Shown here in pieces: positions 1 through 12,450 of a DNA stretch of 64,000 nt. The notes below the pieces were generated by a model. The model did no database searches, was not told where the DNA came from, and was given only the letters and a program-made list of their open reading frames with translations. Each line of letters begins with the position of its first letter. The stretch's first letter is position 1. Position numbers and translations under genes: made by a program. The stretch comes from Hyparrhenia diplandra (lineage: Eukaryota > Streptophyta > Magnoliopsida > Poales > Poaceae). The stretch covers positions 1 through 64,000 of the forward strand of contig JADLZK010010193.1 of NCBI GenBank assembly GCA_015847255.1, written 5' to 3'.

Positions 1-69
1 ATTCTTGTCATTAAAAAGTGAATCAAAAGGTATGGTCTTTATTGTTACAAATAGAGAGCTATTAAACAC

Positions 70-1949
70 ATGCTAAATATCATTACGCTACCCGTGTTGT
101 GTGGCCTAAGAGGACACACCCCATCATCAGCAAGAAGAAGCCATTGGCCATCACGGCATATCATAAAGTCTTTTGTGGTAATGCTTGATGACCTCGTCTT
201 CCTTTGCCTTTACAATGCTTGATTGTAGTGGCAGCTGACTTTATAGGCTTTTTGCATGTTTGTTTCTTGTCTGCCATTGTTTGTATTTTTCATGGCATTC
301 CACTAGGTCCATGCCTTCGCAAGAAATGTCATTAAAAATAATGTCCTAGGAGGACTTCCTCCAGCACCGATCAAGACTTACTCTCCCTTGGGATGGTTGC
401 GTCCAACATGTCAAACAGTGGCATATAAAAGGAGAGCATCTCCCGAAACTGTGACAAGAAGGATGTACCACATGAACGATTGATAATGCTTTGGATGAAT
501 ACATCTGGCCTCATCTTCTTGATGTTATTGAGGACAATATCCCTAGGGCTTGAGAATCGAAGAATATGCTCTCTTCCATCAAGATGCTCAAACTGAAGAG
601 GTCAATCACGACAAGCACCTCATCAACGTTTGTGTGCAAGTCCATGATGGAAATATCTTCCCATTTTCTCATGATTGTGTGGAACTTGAACAAAGGCAGG
701 CCAATCTCATCGGGACATTTCATGTGCCGACAACCTATTTTCTCCAATCTGCTCACTTGGGTAGTCTTCAGGATTGGGGCGGGTTATGGCGGTTAACTTC
801 ACCTCCGGCGGGCGCCTTCTTTCCTTGCTAGCAAGTGGAGCAAGCCTGCCCTTTGGAATCCATAACGCATACCATAATCGACAATATGCAACCTTCTCTT
901 ACCCACTATGGTCTGCATGATGGTCATTGTTGTGAAAATGAATGTCACATTGAGGAAGCAACAAGCTTTAGTGTAAAGGTTGTAGGCTTTGAGGAACTCC
1001 ACAACCGAGGGGTGCTCTAACATAAGCAACTGCCAAATCTGGCTCCCATTGGCTTCTATGCGTGCCTCTAGCCCCTTGGTGAAATAATGAGCTAGCCATT
1101 GGGTGGCATCCCCTGTTGCTGAAGCATGTTGCTTGATTTGCATAAGTAGCTCACGCGCTGTCATGTGATCGTTCGATGCCAGCACCTGCAAGACAAGAGG
1201 TCAACATTGTGCCAATGTCGACCATATTGTTTTTCTCACCGATTTGATCCTTCCACTCTTCTTGTTTCTTTTTTTTGTGCCTCTTTTTGTCCATGGTGAC
1301 ACGTTGCATGTGAATGGTGCATGTTTCATATAGGCATGCAACATCATTTTGTCGGAGCATGTTGTTGCCACATTTCTCCTCAGGCTCCTTGATCATCATC
1401 ATAGCACTGCTGGTACTTCTTACCTCCTCCTCATCTAGATGATGATCCCTATTGTACCTTTTTTTTCATCCGACTAATGTTGCCTTCCCTGATTTAATGA
1501 TTCATCTGCTCGGCCTTTGTAATGTTATTGTCTTTGGGCAAGAACATGTTGGTTTGTTCCATGAACTCCTAGGATGCCCCCCACCATATATGCACCCTTG
1601 GACAAGGGCAAATTGAGCGCTCTTTCATCACCATGGCTTTTATGCAAGAAATCGTTAGGCCCCTCCCCCTATAGTCAGTATTAGCATTGAAGGAAAGGGA
1701 GTGGAGGATTTGTACAAAGGGCTGCTGCACCTGGAGTAGCGCAGGGTGATCATTGGGCTCATCGTCAATGACATCCTCCATGAGCATGTGTGAGATGTAA
1801 GGGCAGCATCATGTCATTGTTGTTAGGAGATGATGACGGACCTCATTGCTGGCATTGAGCTTGTGGGGAAGGTCAAGGAAGACTGGTGGGGATGCTGGTG
1901 GCTGCTCCATGAAATCCTTTACAAAAAATTCCTCCGGTGTGGTGGCCAT
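70..1949 (-). pseudogene. GRAS (SCARECROW-like) copy 1, broken
   Basis: This is a degenerate copy of a LISCL-type GRAS transcriptional regulator. The ATG at 1949 opens the family N-terminus MATTPEEFF followed by a proline-rich MEQPPASPPVF stretch. The frame then breaks several times, so the protein is spread over pieces at 1949-1809, 1787-1569, 1402-1151, 1191-799 and 756-511, with a more decayed C-terminus to about 70. Recognisable parts are the leucine heptad region I (TARELLMQIKQHA), the VHIID-type core LHIVDYGMRYGF, and LHRII with PFYRE-like DEVLVVIDLFS. The left end lies near the window edge, but the C-terminal GW/TW (SAW) region can still be traced by comparison with the sister copies. 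It shares a four-T run near 173-176 with copy 3, which shifts the frame before the SAW motif. GRAS proteins act in the nucleus as co-regulators; this copy cannot make a full protein as written. Confidence 0.85.
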
Positions 1950-3400
1950 GGTGATGATCAATGGTATTGGGGCTTGGCAATTGGTGGCACAGCAGCATTT
2001 GGTTAACATATACCATACTGAGATGTATATATTATATATACACACTTTTGGTTCATGATTCCTAGGCAGGAGCTGTAGACGATGCTGCTTGGACGCTAGA
2101 GAATCTGAGCTGGGGCTCTAAACCTGATGCTGCTTGGGCCTTTAGAGGAGGCGATGGCTAGCGATATTTCCAATACTGCTTGGATAATGGTTGCCAAAAG
2201 ATACACGATACACGGGACACAACAAAAATAATATTTTGAAATATCATTTGTAACATGCGCTATTTTTAATTTAACCTAGTGAACATTGGTATGCAGCAAT
2301 CACCTATGTGACTATTGAGCTCTGCTGGAAAGAGACGCCTTGAAAGGAACTCACTGACATGCATCGACGCAATGCAAAAGATATTTTATTAGTTGTAACA
2401 ACCTCTATGCAGTGTTTACAATAATGCTTGGCCACATGTTTCCTATAGAACGATCAAAAATGCTTTCAAAATAAAACAAAAAAATAGGTGTTTTATTACA
2501 AATAGGGTGTCATTTGGGAAATCGGCCAGTAAAAAAAAAGCTAAAAAAAAGCATACCGTTTTGGCTTTTGGTCTCAACTTATTATTTATCAATAAATAAC
2601 TTATTATTTTATCGACAACATAACTTATATAAATAAATAACTTATATAATTTCGCTCTAACTTCATCTCTGAACACCATGACTTTATCAAAACCATGAGC
2701 AAAGATGCCAGCTGGTCAGTTGGAGACAACTCGGAGTCACAAATACATCAACAATGGCAACAGCATGCTGTCCACATAGAGAGTGCCTGAATACATTATA
2801 TATGTTATAACACCATTTATTCATGAATGTGAGACGGACATAGCTCTGAGTGAGCAAACTGTCCAATCAATTGCATCCACAATTCCACATGTACGTGTGT
2901 AGTACAAAGAGATCTGCTGAGTGGTGCATTGCTTGAGTTTATGGCTCAAAAAGAAATGATCTTGTTTTCAAACGTAACAATAACTTCTACTGATGTCATA
3001 GTAGTGGATCATTCATTAATTTCTCTACAGAAGAAATGTAACCGCTTTAATTTGGCTCCAAAACTGGGCGATAAAGGTTACAATTGATACTGCAGCTGTC
3101 AGCCAAGAATGTGGATGATAAAAATGCAAGATAGTTCAAACTTTCTTGGCTCCATCCATACTTTTCTTTGCTATCTTTATCTTACTTAAACGCCAAAGTT
3201 AGAGGGAGGTTAGAGAGTGTAAGAGTGTTTCTTTCTCTGCTAGATGTCGGTAAAACTTTTGATACTGTTCTTGTAAGCTGGTACCCTTAGTAAACATTTT
3301 TTTTCAGAAAACAACTGCGACTGATTTTTGTATCCAGCAAACATATCTTGTAAGGAGGTCCAAAAATGTCTTTGGTCTAAAATAAAGCGCTGTTGAATGA
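1950..3400. other. Spacer between GRAS copies 1 and 2
   Basis: AT-rich spacer holding the 5' flank of copy 1 and the 3' flank of copy 2. Segments such as the block at 2070-2230 (gctgcttgg...ggttgc) and 2780-3080 (gagtgagcaaactgtccaatc) recur in the other spacers, which shows that flanks were duplicated together with the genes. I see no coding sequence with family support here. Confidence 0.6.
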
Positions 3401-5260
3401 AATGCCATGTCATTCAGCTTCATCAAGAAGAGGCCTCTTCGTCTGCAACCCATGTCGTGTGAGCATAAAGGATACGCCCCATCCATCCTTGCAGAAGCCA
3501 TTGGCCATCCTGGCAAATCATAAAGTCTTTGTGGTAATGCTTCATGACTTGCGTCTTTCACTACCTTCACAATGCATGATTTTAGTGGTAGTTGCCTTTA
3601 GGGCCTGCTCGTTTTATTTCTTATCTGCCAATGGCTATATTTCTCAGGGTGTTCCACTAGGTCCAAGCCTTCACAAGAAATGTTATTAAACACATAACAT
3701 CCAAGAATGGCTTCCTCAAATACCATTCGAGATTGATTCTCCCTTGGGATGGTTGCATCCAACATGTCAAACAGTGCCATGTAATAGAAGAGTGCCTCCC
3801 CGAAACCGTGACAAGAAGGAGGAACCATATGAATGATTATTAATGTTCTGGATGAATACATCAGGCCTCATCTTCTTGATGTTATTTAGGACAATATCCC
3901 TAGGGCTTGGATCATCAAAGAATATGCTCTTCCATCAAGATGCTGAAACTAAAGAGGTCAATCACAACAAGCACCTCGTCATCATCTCTATTCAAGTCCA
4001 AGATAGAAGTGTCATCCCAGTTTTTTTTGTGATTGTGGAATTTGAATGAAGGAAAGCCAAGCTCATGGGCACATTTCATGAGCCGGTGGCCAATTTTCTC
4101 AATCTGCTCAGCTGAGTTCCAAATAGGCATGGGGTGGGCAATGGCAGTAAACTTCACCTCTGGCATACCTCCTTCCTTACAAGCCAACAAGCGGAGCAAG
4201 CCTGCCCATTGAAATCCCAAACGTGTACCATAATCCACAATATGCAACCTACCCTTATTACTTGCCATAGCCTGGATGATGGTCGCTGCTGAAAATGAAT
4301 GCCACATTGATGAAGCAGCAAAGCTTCAGAGTAATGGTTGAAGGCCCCAAGGAGCTCCACAGCAGAGGGGGCTCTAACATAAGCACTTGCCAAAGCTGTC
4401 TCCCTGTGCCCATTATCCGTGCCTCTAGCCCTGGCAAAATAATGAGCTAGCCGTTGCATGCCATTCCCAGTTGTTGAACCATATAGCTTGACCTGGTTCA
4501 GTAGTTCAGGCGCTAACATGTGATGCGTCTGTTGCTAGAGCCTGCACACAAGAGGTCAACAACTTCGCGTATGTCGACCGTATTGTTCCTTACCGCTTTG
4601 ATCCTCCCACTATTCCTGTTTCTCTTCCGCACGTCAATACTGTTAATTGTGACATGCTGCATGCCGTTGATGCATGTCTCATAAGCATGCAACATCATTT
4701 TGTCAACGCATTGACATATTTCTCCTCTAGCCCACTGATCATCATCACAACTTTTGTTGGAAGTTGTTACCCCTCCTCTAGAAGGTGATCCTCATTCTTT
4801 GTTTCTTGATTTGATTCACTAGTTCATCCCTTCTAAAGTTGTCATTGGGTAGGAGAACGTTGGCTTCTTCTTCCATGCCCTTCAAGGATGCGCCCACCAC
4901 ACATGTGCCCTTGGATAAAAGGTGAATTGAGGGCACTTTCATCACCATGACCTTTATGCAAGAATTCTTTGGTCTCCTTGTAGTTGTTGATGTTAGTGCC
5001 AAGGGAAGGGAGGATAGGATCTGAACAAAGGGCTGCTGCACCTGGAGTGGCGCAGGGTGATCGTTGAGCTCATCGTCAACGTCGTCCTGCATGAGCATGC
5101 GTGAGATGTAGGGGAGCATCATGTCATTGTTAGGGACATGATGCGGACATCATTGCTGATATTGGGCTTCTGGGGGAAGGTCAAAAGGGAAGACTGGTGG
5201 GGATGCTGGTGGCTGCTCCATAAGATCCTTGATGAAGAATTCCTCCGGTGTGGTGGCCAT
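3400..5260 (-). pseudogene. GRAS (SCARECROW-like) copy 2, broken
   Basis: Second GRAS copy, with ATG at 5260 in the conserved context gtggtggccatggtgatcaa. The reading frame is split into at least six pieces (5122-4778, 4698-4513, 4519-4154, 4307-3915, 3861-3598 and 3570 to about 3400). Visible family parts are the acidic/QVQQPFVQIL N-terminal motif, part of LHRI (ELLNQVKLYGSTTG), the VHIID core LHIVDYGTRLGFQW, the LHRII/PFYRE region (DEVLVVIDLFSFSILMEE), FYYMALFDMLDATIPRE, and the SAW-side motif VEHPEKYSHWQ. The order and spacing match the other copies, so this is one decayed gene. Multiple independent frameshifts along its length make a functional protein very unlikely. It belongs to the subgroup of copies 1-4. 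Confidence 0.85.
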
Positions 5261-6324
5261 GGTGATCAATTGTAGTGTGTGGTGGTGGTTGTTTTGTTAT
5301 AATGCATATCATAAGGAGAAGAACATAAGACTTTTGGTTAATGATCTCTACAAATAGAGTGCAAAATACAATGGCTGATTTGGTAACCCCAATGCTGTTT
5401 GGATGGGGACAACATAGCTCACGATATTTCTAATGCTGCTTGGATGATGGTTGCAAAAACTAGCTATACATAGGACACATCAAAAATAATATTTTGGAAA
5501 GATCATCGTAGCCAGCCCCATTTCCTTCACCTAGTGAAAAATAACAAAGCAAACAAGATACATTTGTCTGATGCAAAACATACTTAAATGTATAAGCATT
5601 CACAGCTAACGTAAGTAATAGTGAATAGGAAAAAAGGAAAATAGAGAAGCAGAGTTTGAACGCCAGCAATAAGCAACATGGTTAGGTGTTTTATAATTTT
5701 ATTATAATTGTTAGAAAATGTGAAAGCAAATGAAGCACGAACATGAAATGCCAATATTCAAGAAGCTGACTATTGAGCTATGTAACATTAGTTAGTATAT
5801 AGAAATGAGTAAGCGCCGATCAGTTATGAGACTGATGGGTTCTGGCGCTCTGCAGGAAACCGATGCCAACTGATGGAAAAGATATTTTACTTGTTGTAAG
5901 TTGTAACGATCTCTCTATGTGGTGTCTACAATTCTGTTGGTGCTGTTTGGTAGAATGGTAAAAAAATACTTTTCAGATAAAATCAAGGTACCGGTCAAAA
6001 ATAAACTTGTTGTCTGGTCCAATTTCTGCATTTTACTACAAATAGGTGCGATGTACAAAAGTGTTGTCAAAAAAAGATGTAAAGAAAACATACAGTTTGG
6101 CTTTCATATAATATCATTCTCTTCACACAATACTATGGGAAAAAAACGTTAGCCATGTGTATAGGACAACATTAGTTTTGAACGTGGACTGATTTCTAGT
6201 AAGGATCATTTTCTTTCTACATCAAAGGCGTGTCTTTTTCTATTTTAGATCCTAGCGGTGGGTATTGGTGTTGCTTTGTAAGGGCTCATTCCTTCTTTTT
6301 GTATAGTAATACGCAACTATGCTG
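5261..6324. other. Spacer upstream of GRAS copy 2
   Basis: AT-rich spacer with segments shared with other spacers: a GCTGCTTGGATGATGG-type block at about 5420-5450, a block around 5810-5880 (gcgccgatcagttatgagac), and a tttactacaaatagg block near 6030-6050. These are paralogous flanks of the tandem units. No gene was recognised. Confidence 0.55.
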
Positions 6325-6972
6325 TAGCCCGGCCCAGCTGTGAGCCACTTTGGAGGTCCTGTCCTAGCTCAGAAAAAAATGATATGAGGATCGGTCTTTC
6401 CCCGGCCTGGCTTGACGCCCGTGGATGATAAGTTCATACTTTCTCGGCTGCATCCATGCTTTCTTTTCTTTTTCTTTATCTTTACTTAGAATGCTTAGAG
6501 GGAGGTTGTGTTGGCCCCTAATGGATCTCAGAATCAGATTGGGAAAGCCTAGAGGGCATCTTTGGCCATTGGCCTCTTGGATTGAATTAAAATGCAATAG
6601 CCTCTATTGTTATAGGCAGAGGGCATCTCTTCTACTTTCTACCTGCTCCAACATATCTCCTAACCATTAACGTGGATGCTGAGCATATTCCTAATGCCAA
6701 AAGTAAATTGCAGAAAAGCAAGACACAAAGGCCGAGCACTAGGCTTATCTATCAAGTTAGAGAGAGATTGCTTTGTTCTTCTACTTTGTTTTGTATTAGA
6801 TACGCCCAAGCCAGGCCAAGCTAAGCCACTTTGGAGGTCCTAGCCTGGCTCCAGAAAATGAGATGAGGATCGGTCTTTCCCTGGCTTGACGCCCATGGAT
6901 GACAAGTTCAAACTTTCTTGGCTGCATCCATGCTTTTCTTTTTTTTTTCTTTATCTTTACTTAGAATGCTTA

Positions 6973-8060
6973 GGGCGTGTAACCCACAGACAGGGTCGTC
7001 TCTATGTTCTTGAAATCTGGCACACATACAACTAAGTAGACAGATCGTGCAATGGAATGTCTATTTGACTGTCTGTAAGCAATTTAATGCTTTCATATAG
7101 CCTTGATCAAGTACAAATTTGATTTCTATATATCATTGTGTGCCTAATTGATCACAAAAGTATGTCTCAAATGCCATTCCAATTCAGTAATAAACACTCA
7201 AACAAAAATCAACACAGGACAAACATGTTACTATGGCAGCTTGCAAGACCGGCATCGAGTATGTCCGGGTCGCATGGCATGGCAAGCCGAGCTTGCAAGC
7301 TTCTTCGCCTTTGTCGGTGCTCTTTTCGCCTGGCAAGCCGAGCTTGCAAGCGGCTCGTGCATGGCGACGGGCGCGGCTCGCTGCATCTTGCGGACGGCGA
7401 CGGCTTGACAGCAGCTTGCGCGTCTGCGGTCGGGCGACAGCTCGTAGCGCGGCAGCTTGGCGATGACTTTTCGCGCATGGAGGTCCGGCGGCAGCCGATG
7501 CATGCGCGGCGAACAAGGCTTGACTGCCCGGCATCCCCTGGGCGCCCTCGACTTCTTCTGCGGCGCCATACCATACTAGATCCTCCGCCACGACCGGATA
7601 GCCTACCCCATACAACGCGACTCTATACTGAGGCGACGGCTCCTTGGACCATGAGCCACGCTCGTCGTCTCGTCAAATGACGAGGGTGGGCTGCGTCTCC
7701 TCGGGGCACTCACAATGCTAGAAACTATCATGGTTTCTATAGTCTTGGACATTGTGTCAAGAAACTATCTTCCACAATGCAATTTTCTATCATCATGTCA
7801 CATGGCCCACTTATCACTCTCATAGATTGTCTTGGTTTGCGTGAAGACTTGGTTTCTTAGTTAGACCTGGTTTCTTGTGTTTTTCCTCTCTATCTCCAAT
7901 AAATACATCACCACATCAGCAAAAAGCAATAAATAGAGGGGTAATAAATGAGGATAGAAACTATGATAGAGTCTGCATTGGGAGTGCTCTCAGCAGCAGG
8001 GGTTGCTTTTTGTAAAATATACGCACATAGACGGTGTTTACAGCGCAGTTGTACATGCCC
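6973..8060. mobile_element. Non-autonomous PIF/Harbinger-like element
   Basis: The element starts GGGCGTGTAAC and ends with the inverted GTTGTACATGCCC, giving imperfect terminal inverted repeats. It is flanked by TTA at 6970-6972 and 8061-8063, the 3-bp target duplication typical of PIF/Harbinger elements. The uninterrupted sister block confirms the empty site. Inside, 7230-7680 is strikingly GC-rich, with two copies of ggcaagccgagcttgcaagc and an unrecognised 180-codon plus-strand reading frame (7138-7680); this may be captured host sequence. No transposase was recognised. Confidence 0.75.
7704..7989. mobile_element. Nested Tourist-like MITE
   Basis: Within the larger element, gggcactcacaatg at the left pairs with the inverted cattgggagtgctc at the right, followed inward by tagaaactatcatgg / gatagaaactatgatag. 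This is a 286-bp AT-rich MITE-like unit with inverted ends and no coding sequence. The flanks (tcg/tca) are only an approximate 3-bp duplication. Confidence 0.6.
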
Positions 8061-8538
8061 TTAGAGGGAGGCTGTGGTGGCCCTAATGGATCTCATTTTC
8101 AGATTGGGGGAAGCCTAGAGGGCATCTTGGCCCTTGGCCTCTTGGATTGAATTAAAATGCAATAGCCTCTATTGTTATAGGCAGAGGGCATCTCTTCTAC
8201 TTTCTACCTGCTCCAACATATCTCCTAACCATTAACGTGGATGCTGAGCATATTCCTAATGCCAAAAGCAAATTGCAGAAAAGCAAGACGCAAGGGATGA
8301 GCACTAGGCTTATCTATCAGGTTAGAGAGATTGCTTTTTGTTCTCTACTTGATGTCGGTAAATTTTTTATTCTGATCTTGTATGCTGGTATTGATATCCC
8401 AGTAAACATATTTGTTTTCATAAAACATATTTGAGACTGATTTTTTGTTTCTAGCAAACATATCTTGTAAGGAGGTCCAAAAGGTCATTGGTCTAAAAGA
8501 GAGAGTTGTTTATCACCCTACACTGCCATTCAGCTTCG

Positions 8539-10345
8539 TCAAGAAGATGCCTCTTCATTGCAACCCATGTCGTGTGGGCAAAGGCGACACGCCCCATCCA
8601 TCCTTGCAGAAGCCATTGTCCATCTTGGGAGATCATAAAGTCTTTTGTGGTAATGCTTCATGACCTCATCTTTCACTACCTTCACAATGCTTGATTTCAG
8701 TGGCAACTGCACCAGACCTACTCGTTGGTTTCTTGACTGCCATTGTCTATATTTCTCAGGGCGTTCCACTAGGTCCATGCCTTCACAGGAAATGCCATTA
8801 AGAACATGACGTCCAAGATAGAATTTCTCCATTAACAATCGAGATTACTCGCCCTTGTGATGGTTCTGTCCAACATGTCAAATAGTGCCATGTAATAGAA
8901 GAGTGTCTCTCGAAACCGTGACAAGAAGGTGGAGCCATATGAACGATTCGTAACATTCTGGATGAAGACATCTGGCTTCATCTCCTTTATGTTATTGAGG
9001 ACAGTATCCCTATGGCTTGGAGCATAAAAGAATATGCTCTCTTCCTTCAAGAAGCTGAAACTATAGAGGTCAACCACAATGAGGACCTCATCAGCATCTA
9101 TTTGCATGTCCACAATAGAAGTATCCTCCCAGTTTTTGTTGATTGTGTAGAACTTGAATGAAGGCAAGCCAAGCTCATCGGCACAATTCATGAGCCAACA
9201 ACCTATTTTCTCAATCTGCTCATCACCTGGATAGCAAATAGGCTGGGGGCGAGCTATGGCAGTGATCTTCACCTCTGGTAGGCTGTCTTCTTTACTCGCC
9301 AACAAGCGGAGCAAGCTTGCCCAATGAAACGCGAAACGCATACCATAATCCACGATATGCAACCTTTTCTTACCTACCATGGCCTGCATGATGGTGATTG
9401 CTAAAAAAATGAATGTCACGTTGATGAAGCAACAAGCTTCAGAGTAAAGGATGTAGGCCTTAAGGATCTCAACAGTTGAGGGGCACCCTAACATATGAAA
9501 TTGCCAAAGCGGGCTCCCTGTGCCCAGCATCCGCGCCTCGATCCCCTTGGCGAAACAATGAGACAACCGTTGGGTGGCGTCCCCTGTTGCTAAAGCATGT
9601 TGCTTGATCTGCTTCAATAGCTCACGCGCTTTCATGTGATCATCCGCTGTCAAAGCCTGCGCACAAGAGATCAGCAACCTGCGTATGTCCCTCGCCACTT
9701 TGATCCTCCCTTTTTTTTCTTGTTTCCCTTCTCCACATCAGTATTGTCAATGGTGACATGCTCCATGCCCTTGATGCATGTCTCATAGGCATCCGACATC
9801 ATTTTGTCAAGCATCTCGTTGCCACATTTATCCTCTAGCTCATTGATCATCGTCACAACTTTGCTAGCAGCTCTTACGTCCTCCTCTAGAAGGTGATCTT
9901 TATTCACCAGATCATCCCTTCTGATGTTGCTGTTCTTGGGAAAGAGCATGTTGTCTTTCTTCCTTGTCCTTCAAGGATGCTCCCACAACATGTGTGACCT
10001 TGGATAAGGGAGAATTCAGTGCGCTTTCATCACCATGGCCTTCAAGCAACAAATCGTTCAGCCCCTCGACGTTGTTGGTGTTAGTGCCAAAGGAAGGGGA
10101 GGAGAGGATTTGAGCAAAGGGCTGTTGCACCTGTAGTAGCGCAGGGTGATCATTGAGCTCATTGTGAACGTTATCCTCCATGAGCATGCGTGAAATGTAA
10201 GGGAGCATCATGTCATTGTTAGGGACACCATGTCGGATCTCATAGCTAACATTGGGCATGTGGGGAAGGTCAATGAAGACAGGTGGGGATGATGGTGGCT
10301 GCTCCATGAGAGCCTTGTTGAAGAATTCTCTGGTGTGGTGGCCAT
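8539..10345 (-). pseudogene. GRAS (SCARECROW-like) copy 3, broken but with a long GRAS-domain frame
   Basis: This copy retains an uninterrupted 288-codon frame (9698-8832). It carries LHRI (RRLLISCAQALTADDHMKARELL), the VHIID core LHIVDYGMRFAFHW, LHRII and the PFYRE-like part through FYYMALFDMLDRTITR. The frame breaks just before the SAW region, which continues in another frame (8838-8539; ERPEKYRQWQSRNQR). It shifts again at a four-T run (aaagtcttttgtgg, near 8640). At the 5' end the family ATG (10345) is followed by aagaattctctgg where sister copies have aagaattcctctgg, so the ancestral start is out of frame by one base. An upstream ATG at 10370 restores the frame and reads into the normal EFF...MEQPPSSPPVF motif. 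The segment between 9949 and 9671 carries the KMMSDAYETCIKGMEHVTI linker. As written it cannot encode a complete GRAS protein. Confidence 0.87.
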
Positions 10346-12440
10346 GGTGATCAATGGTAGTGTTGTGCACAATAGCTATTGATTAATATATGTCATACTA
10401 GGAAGAAAACAAAACTTCTAATTTATTATCCCTTCAATCAGGAGAGCAAAAGACGATGGCTGTCTGTAACCCCAATGTTGCTTGGATGGAGACAACATGG
10501 CTCACGAGATTTCAATGCTGCTTGGATAATGGTTGCAAAAGCTAGCTATACACAGGGCACATCGAAATAATGTTTTGGAAAGATCGTCGTAACAAGCCCC
10601 AATTCTTGTACCAAGTCAAAATGACAAAGCAAGAAGAGATAACTATGTGATGCAAAACATATTTAAACAAGCCTTCACAGGCCAACGTAAATAGTGAACA
10701 GAAAAACAGAGAAATAGAGGAGCAGAGTTTGAACGCCAGCTAGCAGTATAAACAGCTTTGTTAGGTGTTTATAGAATTGTTTGAAAACGTGTAAGAAAAT
10801 GAAGCACAGACATGAAATGCAAACACTACAGCATCTATTGAGCTAAACAATATTAGGTATGGAAAATAAGTACACGCCGATCAGCTCTGAGACTAATGGG
10901 CTCTGCTGGAAACAGACGCCATGAAAGGAACCGCTTACACACTGCCATGCACCGATGCACAAGATATTTTATTTGTCGTAATGATCTCTCAGCGGTGTTT
11001 ACAATACTGTTGGCCATGTTTGGTAGAACTGTAAAAAGTGTTTTTCAAATCAAATAAAAACAAAAATAGCAGTCAAAATAAGTTGGTCTGATCCAATTTT
11101 TCATGTTTTATTACAAATAGGTGCCATGGAACAAACGTGGCCACGCAAGGCTGTGAAAAAACGTACAGTTTAGCTTTTTTGGTTTCAATTTATTTTTGCT
11201 TATAATCAACATACATAGAAGTTGTACAGAAACAGCTCATTATCACATATACTACCAATTATCAATATCTCCATACAGGAAAACATTAGTTATGAATATG
11301 TGGACTGATTTCTAGACCGGATCGTTTCTTTGTACATCAAAGGCGTGTCTTTGTTTTAGATCCTAGCGTTGTGTACTGGTGTGGTTTTGCATGGGCGCTT
11401 GTTACCTTTTTTTTTTTCTTAAGTACAATAATATATAGCTCTCCATCGTGTTTAAGAAAGAAAAAAAAGAAAACAATAGTTCAGAGTTTGTAAGGTCGTT
11501 TTAGTATGTTCAATACAAAATTATGAGATGCTATGAGTGGGCAAACTGCCCAATCATCTGTATCCACAGTTCCATGTGTACTTGTGCCTCATAAGGAGCA
11601 GCTAAATGGTGCATTGCTTGGAGCTTATGGCTCAAGAGAATGATATTCTTCTCCAAACCTTACAACAGAACTTGATATCATAGTTGGACTATTACTGCTG
11701 GTTCGTCGCTTCAACCGGCAGTAATAGTACAACTGACATAGTTGGTTTGTGGCTAGTTACAACCAGCAATAAGATAGGCTGCCTATCACCACCGGTTGTA
11801 GCCATTGATAGTTTATTTATTACGATCAGTTAGTGGCTTGAACTTCTATTGCACAAAAAAATCATAATTTTTTTCATGTGAGATTGGATCAAGATAAGCT
11901 TTGTATGAAAATTGTCGAGATCAAAGAGTTCTTTTTCTCGAATATGCAGGAGGACCACATATCATTGCATAATTTGCATTAAGAGATGGAGAGTTAGGCC
12001 AACATAGCCATACACAACGTACATGCATGCACACACACCTACACCACTTGCTCATGATCACTATGCTATACTTTTTACATTTTACATTTGTGCCAAAGAC
12101 ACATGTTACGACCAGCTGGAGCAACCAACCTTTTGCATTTGGCATCATTTGGAGTATCAAATCTAAAATATAAGATTTGGAATTGTGTAGTTAAAAACAT
12201 ATCATTAGTTGTATGTCACAAGTGTCACGCAACTCTCGAGAGAACGTGGACCCCAAGATATTGAATTGAACTCCTAGAAGAAATGGAACCTCAGCTCCTC
12301 CTCCTCAGGACTATGGACGAAAACTGCACCAGCCTAGTAGATGACGAGAATGCTGGATAGTTTCAGCTTTCGTGGCTATGTCCATGAGGTCGAAAATATC
12401 TTTTTATTCTAAATAGAGAGGATTTGAAGGTGAAGCTATA
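10346..12440. other. Spacer between GRAS copies 3 and 4
   Basis: AT-rich spacer with unit-conserved blocks (10470-10560, 10880-10990 and 11520-11690, the last resembling 2800-2990). A short hairpin-forming repeat lies at 11686-11870. No gene was recognised. Confidence 0.55.
11686..11870. repeat. Hairpin-forming MITE-like remnant
   Basis: The segment contains ttactgctggtt and aaccggcagtaa as inverted arms within 40 bp, then more degenerate accggttg/caaccagc inverted copies. The repeated accggcagtaat theme is typical of grass DNA-transposon termini, but I could not define both ends or a target duplication. Confidence 0.4.
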
Positions 12441-12450
12441 TTCTTCAGTT

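Larger units (their letters stand above)
6325..8365. repeat. Tandem duplication of about 0.48 kb, second copy interrupted
   Basis: A block beginning gagccactttggaggtcc (copy A about 6325-6806) is repeated directly after itself (copy B from about 6808). Copy B is interrupted at 6972 by a 1.09 kb TIR element and resumes at 8061 with ttagagggaggctgtgg, running to about 8365. Shared landmarks are taatggatctca, gcaatagcctctattg and accattaacgtggatg. Both copies lie in the spacer between GRAS copies 2 and 3. Confidence 0.8.

Noticed and set aside
7138..7680. 180-codon plus-strand frame as a gene
   Set aside because: It lies inside a TIR element in GC-rich sequence that is open in several frames. 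It has no family motif and is rich in Arg, Ala and Leu as expected from composition.
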